64,000 nucleotides of DNA, from positions 9,553 through 73,552 of the forward strand of contig CAZVZK010000039.1 of the NCBI GenBank assembly GCA_964630925.1. Reading direction: 5' to 3'. Each line of letters starts with the position of its first letter. Position 1 is the first letter of the stretch. The DNA comes from RGDT01 sp964630925. GTDB lineage: Bacteria; Planctomycetota; Planctomycetia; Gemmatales; Gemmataceae. The notes below the pieces were generated by a model. It saw only the letters and a program-made list of their open reading frames with translations. It did not search any database and was not told the origin of the DNA. This document shows positions 32,518 through 41,900 of this stretch, piece after piece. A program made the translations under genes and the position numbers.

Positions 32518-33759
32518 ATGAGCCGAGCCGCGTTGACGCTGCTTCTGACATCGGCGCTGTGCGCCGCCGCCGACTGGCCCGCCTGGCGCGGGCCCACCGG
32601 GCAGGGCTTCTGCGAGGAGAAGAACGTGCCCCTCAAGTGGGGGCCGAAGGAGAACATCAAGTGGAAGGTGGAGCTGGCCCACCCCGGCAACTCCACCCCC
32701 ATCGTCCTCGGCAACAGGATCTTCCTCACCCAGGCCAACAAGGGAGGCTCCGTCCGCAGCCTGATCTGCCTCGCCCGCGCCGACGGCAAGAAGGTCTGGC
32801 AGAAGGACGTCGCGTTTGACAAGAAGGAGCGCGCCTACAACCCGGACTGGTACGCCAACGCCTCCCCCATCACCGACGGCGAGCGTGTCGTCGTCTGCTA
32901 CGGCTCCGCCGGCGTGTATTGCTACGGCCTCGACGGCAAGGAGCTGTGGAAGCGTGACGACCTCGGCGCCTGGGAGCACAACTTCGGCAACGGCGCTTCG
33001 CCCGTCATCTACCGCGACACGGTCATCCAGTGGTGCGGGCCGAACGAGAAGAAGGGCCGCAACTTCCTCCTCGCGATGGAGAAGAAGACGGGCAAGACGG
33101 TGTGGGAGCATGAAGAGAAGGAAGGGTCATGGGGCACCCCGATCATCGCCAAGGTGGGCGGCAAGGACCAGATGCTGCTCGGCGTCGGCCCGTACCTGAA
33201 GGGGTTCGACCCGGCGAAGGGCAAGGAGCTGTGGCACTGCGGCGGCCTGCGGAGCTACGTCTACACGACGGCCCTGACGGACGGCGAGTATGCCGTCGGC
33301 ATGTCCGGGTACGGGCGGTCGGCCATCGGGGTGAAGCTGGGCGGCGAGGGCGACATCACCAGGGACCGCCTGTGGCTGCACCCCGCGCCGGCGAACCAGC
33401 GCGTCGGCTCCGGCATGCTCATCGGCGGTTACGTGTACATCATCGACGAGGACGGCTCGGCGCGTTGCTACGACGTGAAGACCGGCGAGGACAAATGGAA
33501 GGGCGGGAAGCTCCTGCGCGGCAAGACGTGGGGGTCGATGGTCCACGCCGACGGCCGCCTGTACGTGATGATGCACGACGGCAGCACGCGGGTCTACAAG
33601 GCCGACCCGAAGCAGGAGGTGCTGGCGATCAACACGCTGGGGCCGGGCGTGGGGACCTACTCGTCGCCGGCGATCTCCAACGGCGAGATCTTCCTGCGGA
33701 CGTTCAAGCACCTGTACTGCGTCGCGGCGAAGCCGGAGAAGGAGGGCGCGGCGCGATAA
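32518..33759 (+). CDS. Secreted PQQ-like beta-propeller repeat protein
   Basis: The 413-residue product has a signal peptide (LTLLLTSALCAAADWP) and then repeated PQQ-propeller blades, for example WPAWRGPTGQGFCEE, ARADGKKVWQKDVAFDK, YGLDGKELWKRDDL and YDVKTGEDKWKGGKLL. A 'W.qwRGP.g.g' start after the signal is the standard planctomycete form of these proteins, which are PQQ-like in fold and not necessarily PQQ-binding or enzymatic. Location is expected to be the periplasm or surface. A GGGG is all that is seen as ribosome binding just ahead of the ATG. Confidence 0.88.
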   Translation: MSRAALTLLLTSALCAAADWPAWRGPTGQGFCEEKNVPLKWGPKENIKWKVELAHPGNSTPIVLGNRIFLTQANKGGSVRSLICLARADGKKVWQKDVAFDKKERAYNPDWYANASPITDGERVVVCYGSAGVYCYGLDGKELWKRDDLGAWEHNFGNGASPVIYRDTVIQWCGPNEKKGRNFLLAMEKKTGKTVWEHEEKEGSWGTPIIAKVGGKDQMLLGVGPYLKGFDPAKGKELWHCGGLRSYVYTTALTDGEYAVGMSGYGRSAIGVKLGGEGDITRDRLWLHPAPANQRVGSGMLIGGYVYIIDEDGSARCYDVKTGEDKWKGGKLLRGKTWGSMVHADGRLYVMMHDGSTRVYKADPKQEVLAINTLGPGVGTYSSPAISNGEIFLRTFKHLYCVAAKPEKEGAAR

Positions 33760-33853
33760 CACCTCGCTCATCCCGCCCGAAGGGTGCGGCCCATGCCCGC
33801 GGAGCGGACCCGGTGGTATCCGACGGAGATCGACGGAAGGGTAGGCCACGGCC

Positions 33854-35241
33854 TCATTGTGTTGCCGGTGTCTGCTCCGCCCCGCCGTCGCGAGCCTGCG
33901 ACAGGAGGACCAGGAAGAGGAGGGCGAGCGCGTAGGTGTGAATGCCCAGCGCGCCGAGGGAATGGCTTGGCCGCGCCGTCAACTTGAACCAGTCCTTGGG
34001 GTCGATGCCGATCAGGAGCCGATGCAACAGGGATGGGGGGAGCCAAAGGGCGAACACCGCCATCCCGGACATGGCCCTCCTCCACCCCGCCGGTGGCAGA
34101 TCACGCCACAGGGTGAGGAGAGGCAGGAGGAGAAGCAGAACGTAATGCGGCCAGGTGGTCGGGCTGAGCAGGAGCATCCCGCAACAGGCCAAGGCGAAGG
34201 AGCGATCTCGCGCGGCCGGGGCCCGGGCCCGCGCCTCCGCGTGGACGCAGGACGCGATGACGAGGACGGCCGCGCAGCCGACGAGGGCGACATGGAGCCC
34301 CGGGCTATCGAGCAGGGGCTCGGCGGTCCCATCGCCGGGTTGAAAAGGCGGGAGAGGAAGCCCGGCAAGGAGAGGTTGAGCCACGAGGAGCGGAACGTCC
34401 CGACATGCGGTATGACGGCCGAGACATACTCGACGTAGGCCCCCACGCCGAAGATGGCCGCTGAGACGGCCGTCAGGGCGGCCACCGAATGGCAGCCACC
34501 CCCCAAAACCTTCCAGTCGCGGCGGACGAGGAACGGGAGGAAGAGGAACGCGGGGAAGAGCTTGGCCGCCGCCGCCGCCCCGAGGAGGCCGCCCCCGAGC
34601 CAGGGCCAGCCACCCCGGACGCACGCCCACCCCGAGACAATGAGGAGCAGCAACGGGAGGTTGAACTGCCCGTAGGCGATCTCTTCGCTGAGCGGGTTGC
34701 ACCACAGCAGGGCCGCCCCGAGCGGGAACACGCCCCAGGGCGGCAGCGCCAGATCCAGGGCTCGGACGGCGAGCAGGAAACTGATCGGGAAGGTGGCGAG
34801 CCAGAACAGGGACCAGATGCGCGACGCCTGCTCGTAGGGGAGAGCGGCCAGGGGGAGGGCAAGGAGGATCGAGGCCGGCGGGTGGGCGTTCCGGGTGAGC
34901 TGGAGGTCCTCGTAGCCCGGGGCCGGCCGCCGCCCGAGGAGGCGCCAGGCCGCCGGCTTCTGATCCGCGTAGACCGGCGTGCCTTCCATCCAGTACCGCG
35001 CCGAGACCCAGTCCTGGCAGAAGTCATTCAGGACAGAATCGGGGAGATTGAACAGGGCGAGCCAGGACGGGCCTCGGAAGGCGAGCATCAACACGAACAC
35101 CAGCCCCCACATCACGATCCGGGGCGTCTGCGACTCGCCCTCGTTGGCTCCCTCCGTCATCTCCGGCGGCACCTCAAGTTTCCGGGGAGGGCCGTCAAGG
35201 CCGGCATAATCCGCCGTTTCGGCCCGGACGGCATTTGACAC
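33854..35241 (-). pseudogene. GT87-type (DUF2029) membrane glycosyltransferase, frameshifted
   Basis: The N-terminal part (35241 down to about 34343) is in one frame and the C-terminal part (from there to 33854) in another. Together they form one polytopic protein of about 460 residues with ten or so hydrophobic helices, an early FCQDWVSARYWMEGTPVYAD, NAHPPASILLALPLAALPYE, YGQFNLPLLLLIVSGW and AAKLFPAFLFLPFLV. The last matches the GT87 K-x-x-P pattern; the family uses polyprenyl-phosphate sugars. The break falls at a run of four A bases (34343-34346) where frame 1 gives SRLFNPAMG and frame 2 gives FQPGDGTAEPLLDSPGL. It may be a sequencing error or a real disabling mutation. Confidence 0.75.
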
Positions 35242-35608
35242 GCCCCACGGTGTACCCTATTTGGTTTATCGGCTGAAGCGGAGTGCGAGCGAGAAGCCGA
35301 ATACCGCACGACGCCCCCGAGCCCGCCGCCCCGGAACCGGCGGGCGGGCCACCGAACATCACGCGGAGCGCGGGCCGCCGTCGAGACGGCGCCGCATGGG
35401 ACGCTCTTCGTCGCAACGAACCACCGACGCGGCCCCGAAACGGGGCCTGAGGTGCCGGAGCGCACCGCCACGCCTTCACGGGCGGGCGGGGCCTATCAAC
35501 CTGACCCTTTGAACCTACCCGACTCGGTGACACCCGGACGTCGGCACGCGGACGGTCCGCGCGCCCGTGGGGGGACACGCACCGGCGGGCCGGCCTGGAG
35601 AGTTACGC
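35242..35608. other. Gene-free interval upstream of the pilin-like gene
   Basis: This 367-base stretch has no gene I can support. It begins with an AT-richer patch near 35251-35272 (ACCCTATTTGGTTTATCGGC) between the divergent glycosyltransferase and pilin-like genes, where promoters could lie. GAGAG just before 35609 acts as a ribosome binding site. Confidence 0.5.
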
Positions 35609-35926
35609 ATGTCGAGCCACGCCTTCACGTCCCTCTTCGCCAACCTGTGGAACGACGACGGCGGCGCCGTCCTCGCCTCGGAGTACATGGCCCTCGGCTC
35701 CGTGGTGGTGCTGGGCGGCGTGGCCGGCCTGTCAAGCCTCCGCGACTCCGTCAACGACGAGATGAAGGAGTTCGGCGGGGCCATCCGCTCCATGCGACAG
35801 AGCTACTCCGCCCCCGGCTTCCGCAACGGCGTGGCGAACACCGCCGGGTCGGCTTTCCGCGACAGGGCGCGCGGCGCGGCGCGTCCCGCCCCGGCCGCCG
35901 ACTGCACGGGCGACGAGTGCAACTGA
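35609..35926 (+). CDS. Flp/TadE-like pilin-type small protein
   Basis: The start at 35609 gives 105 residues. After a short hydrophilic leader comes DDGGAVLASEYMALGSVVVL and then GGVAGLSSL, which resembles the Flp (type IVb) pilin motif: a Gly-x cleavage point, Glu-Tyr at positions 5-6 of the mature form and a hydrophobic helix. The tail is hydrophilic with Arg/Ala repeats and two Cys near the end (DCTGDEC). Prepilin cleavage after Gly would be expected. A Tad-type secretin lies 9 kb downstream. The assignment is by motif resemblance; a planctomycete-specific surface protein is an alternative. Confidence 0.6.
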   Translation: MSSHAFTSLFANLWNDDGGAVLASEYMALGSVVVLGGVAGLSSLRDSVNDEMKEFGGAIRSMRQSYSAPGFRNGVANTAGSAFRDRARGAARPAPAADCTGDECN

Positions 35927-36402
35927 CCCGCCGAGGTGAGCCGGCCACGCCGGCCGTCGCCGAGGGGCAGGCATCCTGACGGCGTCCCCTGTTCGGCCGG
36001 CATCAGCCGGCCGGACGGGCGACGTGGGCGGGAGGCCTGCCCCGGCCTGTTTTCTCGGGGAGCGCTCCGCCCCGGTTTGCGGAACCGAACCGGGGGTCGG
36101 CGCGTCAAAGGGGGATTGTCGGGGGTCGGTTGGTTAAGGTGTGCCACGAGCCCGGCTGATGCGGGACAATAATCGCGGAAAAGCGCGATAGATGCTTGCC
36201 ATCGCCGATTTTGTGAGGTATCTTAATCCTCCAATCCTTCGACGAGGGTCCCGGCCGACCCAGCCGTCAGAGATCATCGCCCGGCCCGCGCGGGCCATTA
36301 CCTTCGAGCAGTCACCCGCCGACCCTGGTGTTAAGGGCAAGCGGGACGTGGGGTGTGTTCAAGGGTTTCCCCCGACGGCTCGTCTGGGTAAGGAGTATCC
36401 CC
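35927..36402. other. Gene-free interval with small palindromes before the PEP-CTERM gene
   Basis: This 476-base stretch lacks a supported gene. It contains GCCGGCCACGCCGGCC near 35939-35960 and GGCCGGC...GCCGGCC near 35995-36013, which could act as a terminator for the pilin-like gene. From about 36110 the sequence becomes distinctly less GC-rich towards the PEP-CTERM gene. AAGGAG lies 8 bases before the PEP-CTERM start. No canonical sigma-54 site was found. Confidence 0.5.
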
Positions 36403-37161
36403 ATGTTGCGCTTCATCGCGCTCGCCTTGCTGGCGATGATGCTGTTCGCGGCGCCCAACGCTGGGGCGGCGCCGATTATTGATGATTTCACCACGACCAC
36501 GAGCGTCGGGCCAACGACGATCATGATTGGCTCGAGTGTCTTCGTCTTACCTGGGTTGCAGGTTTCAAACGCCTCGCCTGGCCCGGTAACGGTTGTCGAT
36601 AATCCGGCGACCAACACGTTGGGAGGGATCAGGACTGTCGTGTTGGGGCCCTACACCGGCCCGGCAAACATGGCGGATAACGTCTCTGTGACGGTTGATG
36701 GCGGTGTACTGAATTTTAATTCCAGCACGGCGGCGAAAGCGCCCTTGGTCCTCCGTTACGACGCTGGTGGCGCGGGTTTCGACGACAGTTTCCTTGGGTA
36801 CGATGCCCTGACCCTCGCGGTCCTCAACTTCGATTTTGCGTTCGGGAACCCGCTGCCCATTTCTGCCAAGATCACTGACACCTCCAATATCTCCGCCACT
36901 CAGACCGTGAACGTGTCGATGGGTGGTGCGCAGCCGATCGGTTTCGACCTCAGTGGTTTCACGGGCGTTGATCTTGACCACGTCAAGTCCGTGGAGCTGA
37001 CGTTCACGGGGAACACCGCGCATAACTTCACGATCGACGCGATTCAACTCACTACAATCCCCGAGCCCGCCACCCTCGCCCTCTGGGGAGCCCTCGGCGT
37101 CGCCGGCGCGTGGTACGCCCGCCGTCGGCTCCTGAAGCCCAAGGAGCCCGCCGAGGCCTGA
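36403..37161 (+). CDS. PEP-CTERM sorted surface protein
   Basis: The start at 36403 (AAGGAGTATCCCC-ATG) gives 252 residues. A signal peptide (FIALALLAMMLFAAPNAGA) leads to a Thr/Asn-rich beta-type body with few charges. The C-terminus reads IPEPATLALWGALGVAGAWY, then ARRRL, a PEP motif, hydrophobic helix and Arg cluster: the exosortase sorting signal. Ten residues follow the Arg cluster, longer than usual. It should be cleaved and anchored or released by the exosortase encoded 150 bases downstream. Base composition is clearly lower in GC than its neighbours, suggesting a different history. Confidence 0.9.
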   Translation: MLRFIALALLAMMLFAAPNAGAAPIIDDFTTTTSVGPTTIMIGSSVFVLPGLQVSNASPGPVTVVDNPATNTLGGIRTVVLGPYTGPANMADNVSVTVDGGVLNFNSSTAAKAPLVLRYDAGGAGFDDSFLGYDALTLAVLNFDFAFGNPLPISAKITDTSNISATQTVNVSMGGAQPIGFDLSGFTGVDLDHVKSVELTFTGNTAHNFTIDAIQLTTIPEPATLALWGALGVAGAWYARRRLLKPKEPAEA

Positions 37162-37311
37162 CCCTCGGCCGGCCGTCCGCCCGGATGATCGCTGCAAGCA
37201 CACGGACGTGACGGGCGGGTCCTTCCCCTGCCCGTCGCTTTCTTTCCGCCCCCTCACCTTTCCGCGTGGCCCCTCCCCTTTTGGCCACGCTGGCCTTACC
37301 CCCGTACCCCC

Positions 37312-38211
37312 ATGAGCAACACCGCCTCCGCATCCCCCGCGCCGCGCGGCCCCGCTCTCTTGTCCCTCGCCCTCGTCGCCGCCGCCTTCCTCGCCCTCTT
37401 CGGCCCCACCCTCGTCGCCCTCGCCCGCCTGTGGGAGATCGATCCGAACTACTCCCACGGCTACCTCGTCCCGCTCATCTCCGCCGCCCTCGCCTGGTGG
37501 GCCTACTCGAAGGCCGGCGACCCGGAGGCCGGGGCGCCCGTCACCGGCGTCCTGTGGATCGTCCTCGGCGCCGGCATCCATCTCCTCTCCGTCCTCGCCT
37601 CCTGGGCCCTCCTCGACTTCCCGGCCATCGTCCTGGTCCTCCACGGCGTCGCCGTCGCGGCCGGCGGCCGGCTCTGGGCACGTCACTTCACCTTCGCCCT
37701 GCTGTTCCTCGTGTTCATGTTCCCCTGGCCGCCGGCCTGGATGTCCCGCGCCGCCCTCTTCCTTCAGGAGTGGGTCAGCATCGTCTCCGCCAATGTCCTC
37801 GAGATCTTCGTCGTCTGCTACCGCCGGGGGACCACGCTCAAGATCGCCGGCGTCGCCGACCCCCTCGTCGTCGCCGAGGAGTGCAGCGGCCTGCGGCAGA
37901 TCGTCGCCTTCCTCGCCCTGGGCGCGTTGCTGGGGAAGATGAGCGGCAGGGGCGTCGGCTTCCGCCTCACCATCCTGGCACTCGCCGCCCCCGTCGCCAT
38001 CCTCGCCAACGTCGTCCGCGTCCTCCTCATGGGGCTCGGGGCCGTCCTCTTCGGCACCGGGTGGATCAAGGGCTGGCTCCACCACGCCCCCGCCGCTTTC
38101 AGCCTCCCGATGGGGATCGCCCTCTACCTCGGCCTCGCGTTCCTCCTCGAACGTTTCTGGCCCGCCCCCCCCGCCCCCAAGGAGGAGCCATGTCCCTCGC
38201 CGGCCGCCTGA
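37312..38211 (+). CDS. Exosortase
   Basis: The 299-residue product is a polytopic membrane protein of about eight helices. The exosortase signature EECSGLRQIVAFLALGALL contains the catalytic Cys191, with the conserved Arg in ANVVRVLLMGLG and a His in GWLHHAPAAF completing the C-R-H set of the family. It processes PEP-CTERM proteins, one of which is encoded just upstream. The C-terminal 22 bases overlap the EpsI-like gene. Confidence 0.93.
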   Translation: MSNTASASPAPRGPALLSLALVAAAFLALFGPTLVALARLWEIDPNYSHGYLVPLISAALAWWAYSKAGDPEAGAPVTGVLWIVLGAGIHLLSVLASWALLDFPAIVLVLHGVAVAAGGRLWARHFTFALLFLVFMFPWPPAWMSRAALFLQEWVSIVSANVLEIFVVCYRRGTTLKIAGVADPLVVAEECSGLRQIVAFLALGALLGKMSGRGVGFRLTILALAAPVAILANVVRVLLMGLGAVLFGTGWIKGWLHHAPAAFSLPMGIALYLGLAFLLERFWPAPPAPKEEPCPSPAA

Positions 38212-38906
38212 TCGCGTGCGCCGTGGCCATCGGCCTGGCCGCCGCCTCCAGCTCCCTGCTGACCGCGCACCTCGCCGCCGGCTCCGAGGGGGTGTTCGTC
38301 CCGCTCCGCGCCGCCCTGGAGACGTTCCCGATCGATCTGGCCCTCCCCGACGGCACCGCCTGCAAGGGGCAGGAGCACCCGGGCCGGCCGGATCTGATGA
38401 AGCAAGTCCCCTTCGCCGACGAGGTCGTCTACCGCTACTACACCTCGGCGTCGCCGGGCGGCGTCTTCCTGATGTACGCCGCCCACTCCCGCACCGGCGA
38501 GGACCGCAAGCACCACCCCGAGGTGTGCCTCCGCGAGGCCGCCGGCACCCCGGAGGACATCTCCGCCCGCCTGCTGGTCCCCCTCCGGGATGACGGCAAG
38601 GCCTTCGCCCAACGCTTCCGCTTCCAGACCGGCATCACGGGTACAATGAACCTGTACTACTGGCACTACACGCTCCCCCACGACCGCGCCGGGGGCCGCT
38701 CGGCCTTGCAGTCCCTGCACGCCCGCCTCATCGCCTCGGCCCCGAGCATCACCTGCCAGGCGAGCTCGTACGCGACGGGCGAGGACCTCGAACGCTTCGA
38801 GCGGGAGACGCTGCCGGCCATCGACGCCGCGTTCCGCGCCGGCCCCCTGCCCGACGGCACGGCCGTCGGCTGTGACCGCATCCCCATTACCTTCCTCCGC
38901 CGCTGA
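38190..38906 (+). CDS. EpsI-like exosortase-associated protein
   Basis: The start at 38190 (AAGGAGGA-GCC-ATG) overlaps the exosortase gene by 22 bases and gives 238 residues. An N-terminal helix/signal (LIACAVAIGLAAASSSLL) precedes an EpsI (DUF3485-like) body: MYAAHSRTGEDRKHHPEVCL, a Cys-containing motif of this family, and NLYYWHYTLP. EpsI-type proteins are often adjacent or fused to exosortases in exopolysaccharide loci; their biochemical role is unclear. The 'HHPEVCL' motif shows the expected spacing. Confidence 0.88.
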   Translation: MSLAGRLIACAVAIGLAAASSSLLTAHLAAGSEGVFVPLRAALETFPIDLALPDGTACKGQEHPGRPDLMKQVPFADEVVYRYYTSASPGGVFLMYAAHSRTGEDRKHHPEVCLREAAGTPEDISARLLVPLRDDGKAFAQRFRFQTGITGTMNLYYWHYTLPHDRAGGRSALQSLHARLIASAPSITCQASSYATGEDLERFERETLPAIDAAFRAGPLPDGTAVGCDRIPITFLRR

Positions 38907-38929
38907 ACCATCACGAGGCCCGATCATCG

Positions 38930-41900
38930 ATGAGCCAGAGCATATCCTGGGGCAAGGTGGGCATCGTCGCCCTCGTCGTCGCCGTCCTCGGTGGCGGGGC
39001 GGTCGGCTACTTCGCCTTCTTCCATAATCTCAACGAGCGGGCGCTCAAGGCCGGGGAGCGGGCCCTCAAGGCCGGCGACGAGGCGTTCGCCGACGACCCC
39101 GGCAAGGCGGCCCTCCGCTACGAGGAGGCCGTCCTCCAGGCGAGGAAGGTCCTCGATGACATCGACCGACAGCTCGGCACGGGGGTCAAGTCCCAGGCCG
39201 AGGGCCAGCGCCTCGGCTTCCTCCAGGGGTGGGCGCTGTGGCTGAAGGCTCGCGCCCTGCGTGACCACGCCTTCGCCGCCGCCGCGGCCGACGGCAAGCC
39301 CCTCGCCGAGACGGCCGACGGCACCCTCGGCGGCACGTTCCGCTCCGTGGGGTCGATCCCCGACCCCGAGGAACGCCGGGAGGCCATCCGCTGCCTCCAG
39401 ATCGCGTCCCGGATGCGTCCCGACGACGGGGAGGTCCAGCGCGAGGCCCTGCGGATCGCGACCATGAGCTCGCCCCCCGACTGGCGTTTCATCGAGGCCG
39501 TGTGCAAGCAGACCCTCGAACTGGTCGACGCCGACGACACCCGCGCCCTGTACCAGATGGCCCTGCTGCACTACGAGCAGGCCCCCGTGGACGCCAAGGG
39601 GAGGCAGGGCCCGCCGCCCCCGCTCGAGAAACGCTCCGCCAAGCGCATGAAGGAGAGCCGCGACTACCTCGAGAGGGCCCAGAAGACCAAGAACGCCAGG
39701 TACTGGCGCACGGCGGAGATGCAGGCCCGCATCACCCGCTGGATGCGTGACTTCGGCGCCACCAGGCCCGAGGACCGCCGCAAGGAGGACGCGGCCCTCA
39801 AGGCCCTCCTCGCCGAGGGCCTCAAGAAGGGGGAGGACGAGAAGGCCACGGCCACCCTCCTCCCCTCGGACGTCCGCGCCCTGCTGGCGCTGCATCAGAT
39901 GGCCCTCACCGAGGAGGCCCGCAACGCCCTGAAGGAGGACGGGGCGGCGAAGAACGTGACCGCCCAGCTAGGCGGCATCCTCGCCCTGTGCGCCCGCTTC
40001 GCCGGCAAGTCCGCCGGCAGGCCGGTCCTGGAGGAGTGCGCCAGGGCGGCCACCGCCGCCCTCGACGCCGCACGCCCCTCCCTCCGCTCGGCCGACGACG
40101 CCTGGGACGCCAAGGTCGCCCAGGCGGCCGCGCTGGCCGAGAGGGCCCGCGACGCCGGCGTCGTCCGCCCCGAGATGTACGCCGCCCTGGTCCGCTTCTT
40201 CGGCCGCGAGGCCTTCCTCCATGGCCGCAAGGGCGACAAGGCCCGGCAGAAGAAGTCCGCGGAGGCGGCGGACAGGTGGCTCGAGGACGGCCTCGCCCGC
40301 GGGCAGAAGGCCGGCCTCTCGCCCGAGCAGCTCGGGGACCTGCACGCGCTCGCGGCCGAACGCAAGGCCCAGAAGGGCGAGGGCGCCGACAAGCTTAAGG
40401 CGCACCTCGACGTGCTCCTCAAGGCGCGGTCCAAGGACGCGCAGGCGCTCGGCAAGTTCATCGAGGGGATCTCGCTGGAGCGGCAGGGGCGTCTGGCCGC
40501 CGCCGCCCGCCGATTCGAGGAGGCGGAGGCACTCGCCTCCCCCTCCACCCGGACCGACGCCGCCCTGGCCAGCCTGTACCTCTCACTCGGCCGGCCCGGA
40601 CAGGCCCTCACGCGGCTCGGCCGGCTCCTGGCCGCCTACAAGCGTCTCGACGACCTCACCGAGCAGGAGCGGGCCTGGGCCTCGGAGTTCATCCGGAGCA
40701 AGGAGGATCTCCAGCTCCAGTACGTCACCGCCAGCCTCGACGCCGCCCTCGCCAACATCCAGACCGAGCTGGCCCGCTCCCCCGGACGGCCCGTCCCCCC
40801 GGAGACGCACGAGCCCCTCCGCAAGCAGGCGGCCGCCGCGGCGGCCGAGCTGCCGGCCGGCTCGCCGCAGGCGCGGTCCGCCCGCCTCGCCACGATCCGC
40901 TATCTCACGTTCCTCGGGAAGAAGGAGGAGGTGAGGAAGGAGCTTGCGGCCTTCGACAAGGCATTCCCAGGCGACAGCGGGGCCCTCCCGTCCCGCGTCA
41001 CCCTCACGATGCTCCCCGAGGCCGGCGTGAAGGACGACCCCAAGGCGGCCGAGGCCAGGCGCGTCGCGGCGGACGCCCTGATCCAGGCGCACCTCAAGGC
41101 CAACCCCGCCGACACGGGCGCGAAACTCCAATGGGCCACCTGGCTGAGCCGCACCGGGCGGGCGGACAAGGCGGTGGCATACCTCAAGGACGCCGCCAAC
41201 TTCCCCGAGAGCGCGGGCGAGGATTACCGCCGCGTCCTGGCCCTCGCGCTCATCGGCAGCGGGGACCAGGCCGGCGGCGCCGAGGTGCTGCGTCAGTTGC
41301 CCGCCTCGCCCCTCACCGACCTCGCCCTGATCCGCCTCGCCTCGGCGGGCGAGCGTGACAAGCTGGTCGCGGAAGCCCTCGCCCGCCACGAGCGCGACGG
41401 CCTCGTCCGGTGCATGGCGGGCGCCGTCGAGCTCGAGAAGGGCAAGTTCGCCGAGGCCGCCGAGTCCTTCTTCAAGGCCCTGGAATTCGTCAACGCCCGC
41501 CATGCGGCGGAGCGCGGCCTGCAGCAGGCCCTCGTCGCCCATGCCAGCAAGGACCCCAACGCCGCCCGCACGCAGATCACGCGCATGCTGGGGCAGGCCC
41601 CCGACGAGAAGGCCCTGTACCTGGCCTACGCCTACGCCTCGCTGCTGCTCGACGACCTCGGCCAGCCGTTCCAGGCGTGGGAGAACGTGCGGAACATGGC
41701 CACCGCCCTGCGTTCGTGGGAGACGCTCCTGAAGAGCCCTTCCGCCGGCCTGCTGACGCGCGCCGAGCTGTGGCGCCTCGCCGGCCGCCCCGACCTCGCC
41801 CTCGCCGAGGCCCGCCGGGCGATCGGCGACAAGGACCGGCCCCCGACCCCCCAGGCCCTCGCGCTCGGGGCCGATCTGGCCATCGCCGCCGGCGACACCG

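Noticed and set aside
36110..36402. Sigma-54 type promoter (TGGCAC-N5-TTGC) before the PEP-CTERM gene
   Set aside because: Expected from other exosortase systems, but no GG/GC pair with correct 10-base spacing was found.
37266..38189. Upstream 308-codon extension of the EpsI-like open frame
   Set aside because: It overlies the exosortase gene in a different frame and is Pro/Arg-rich; the EpsI-like start at 38190 has a strong ribosome binding site.
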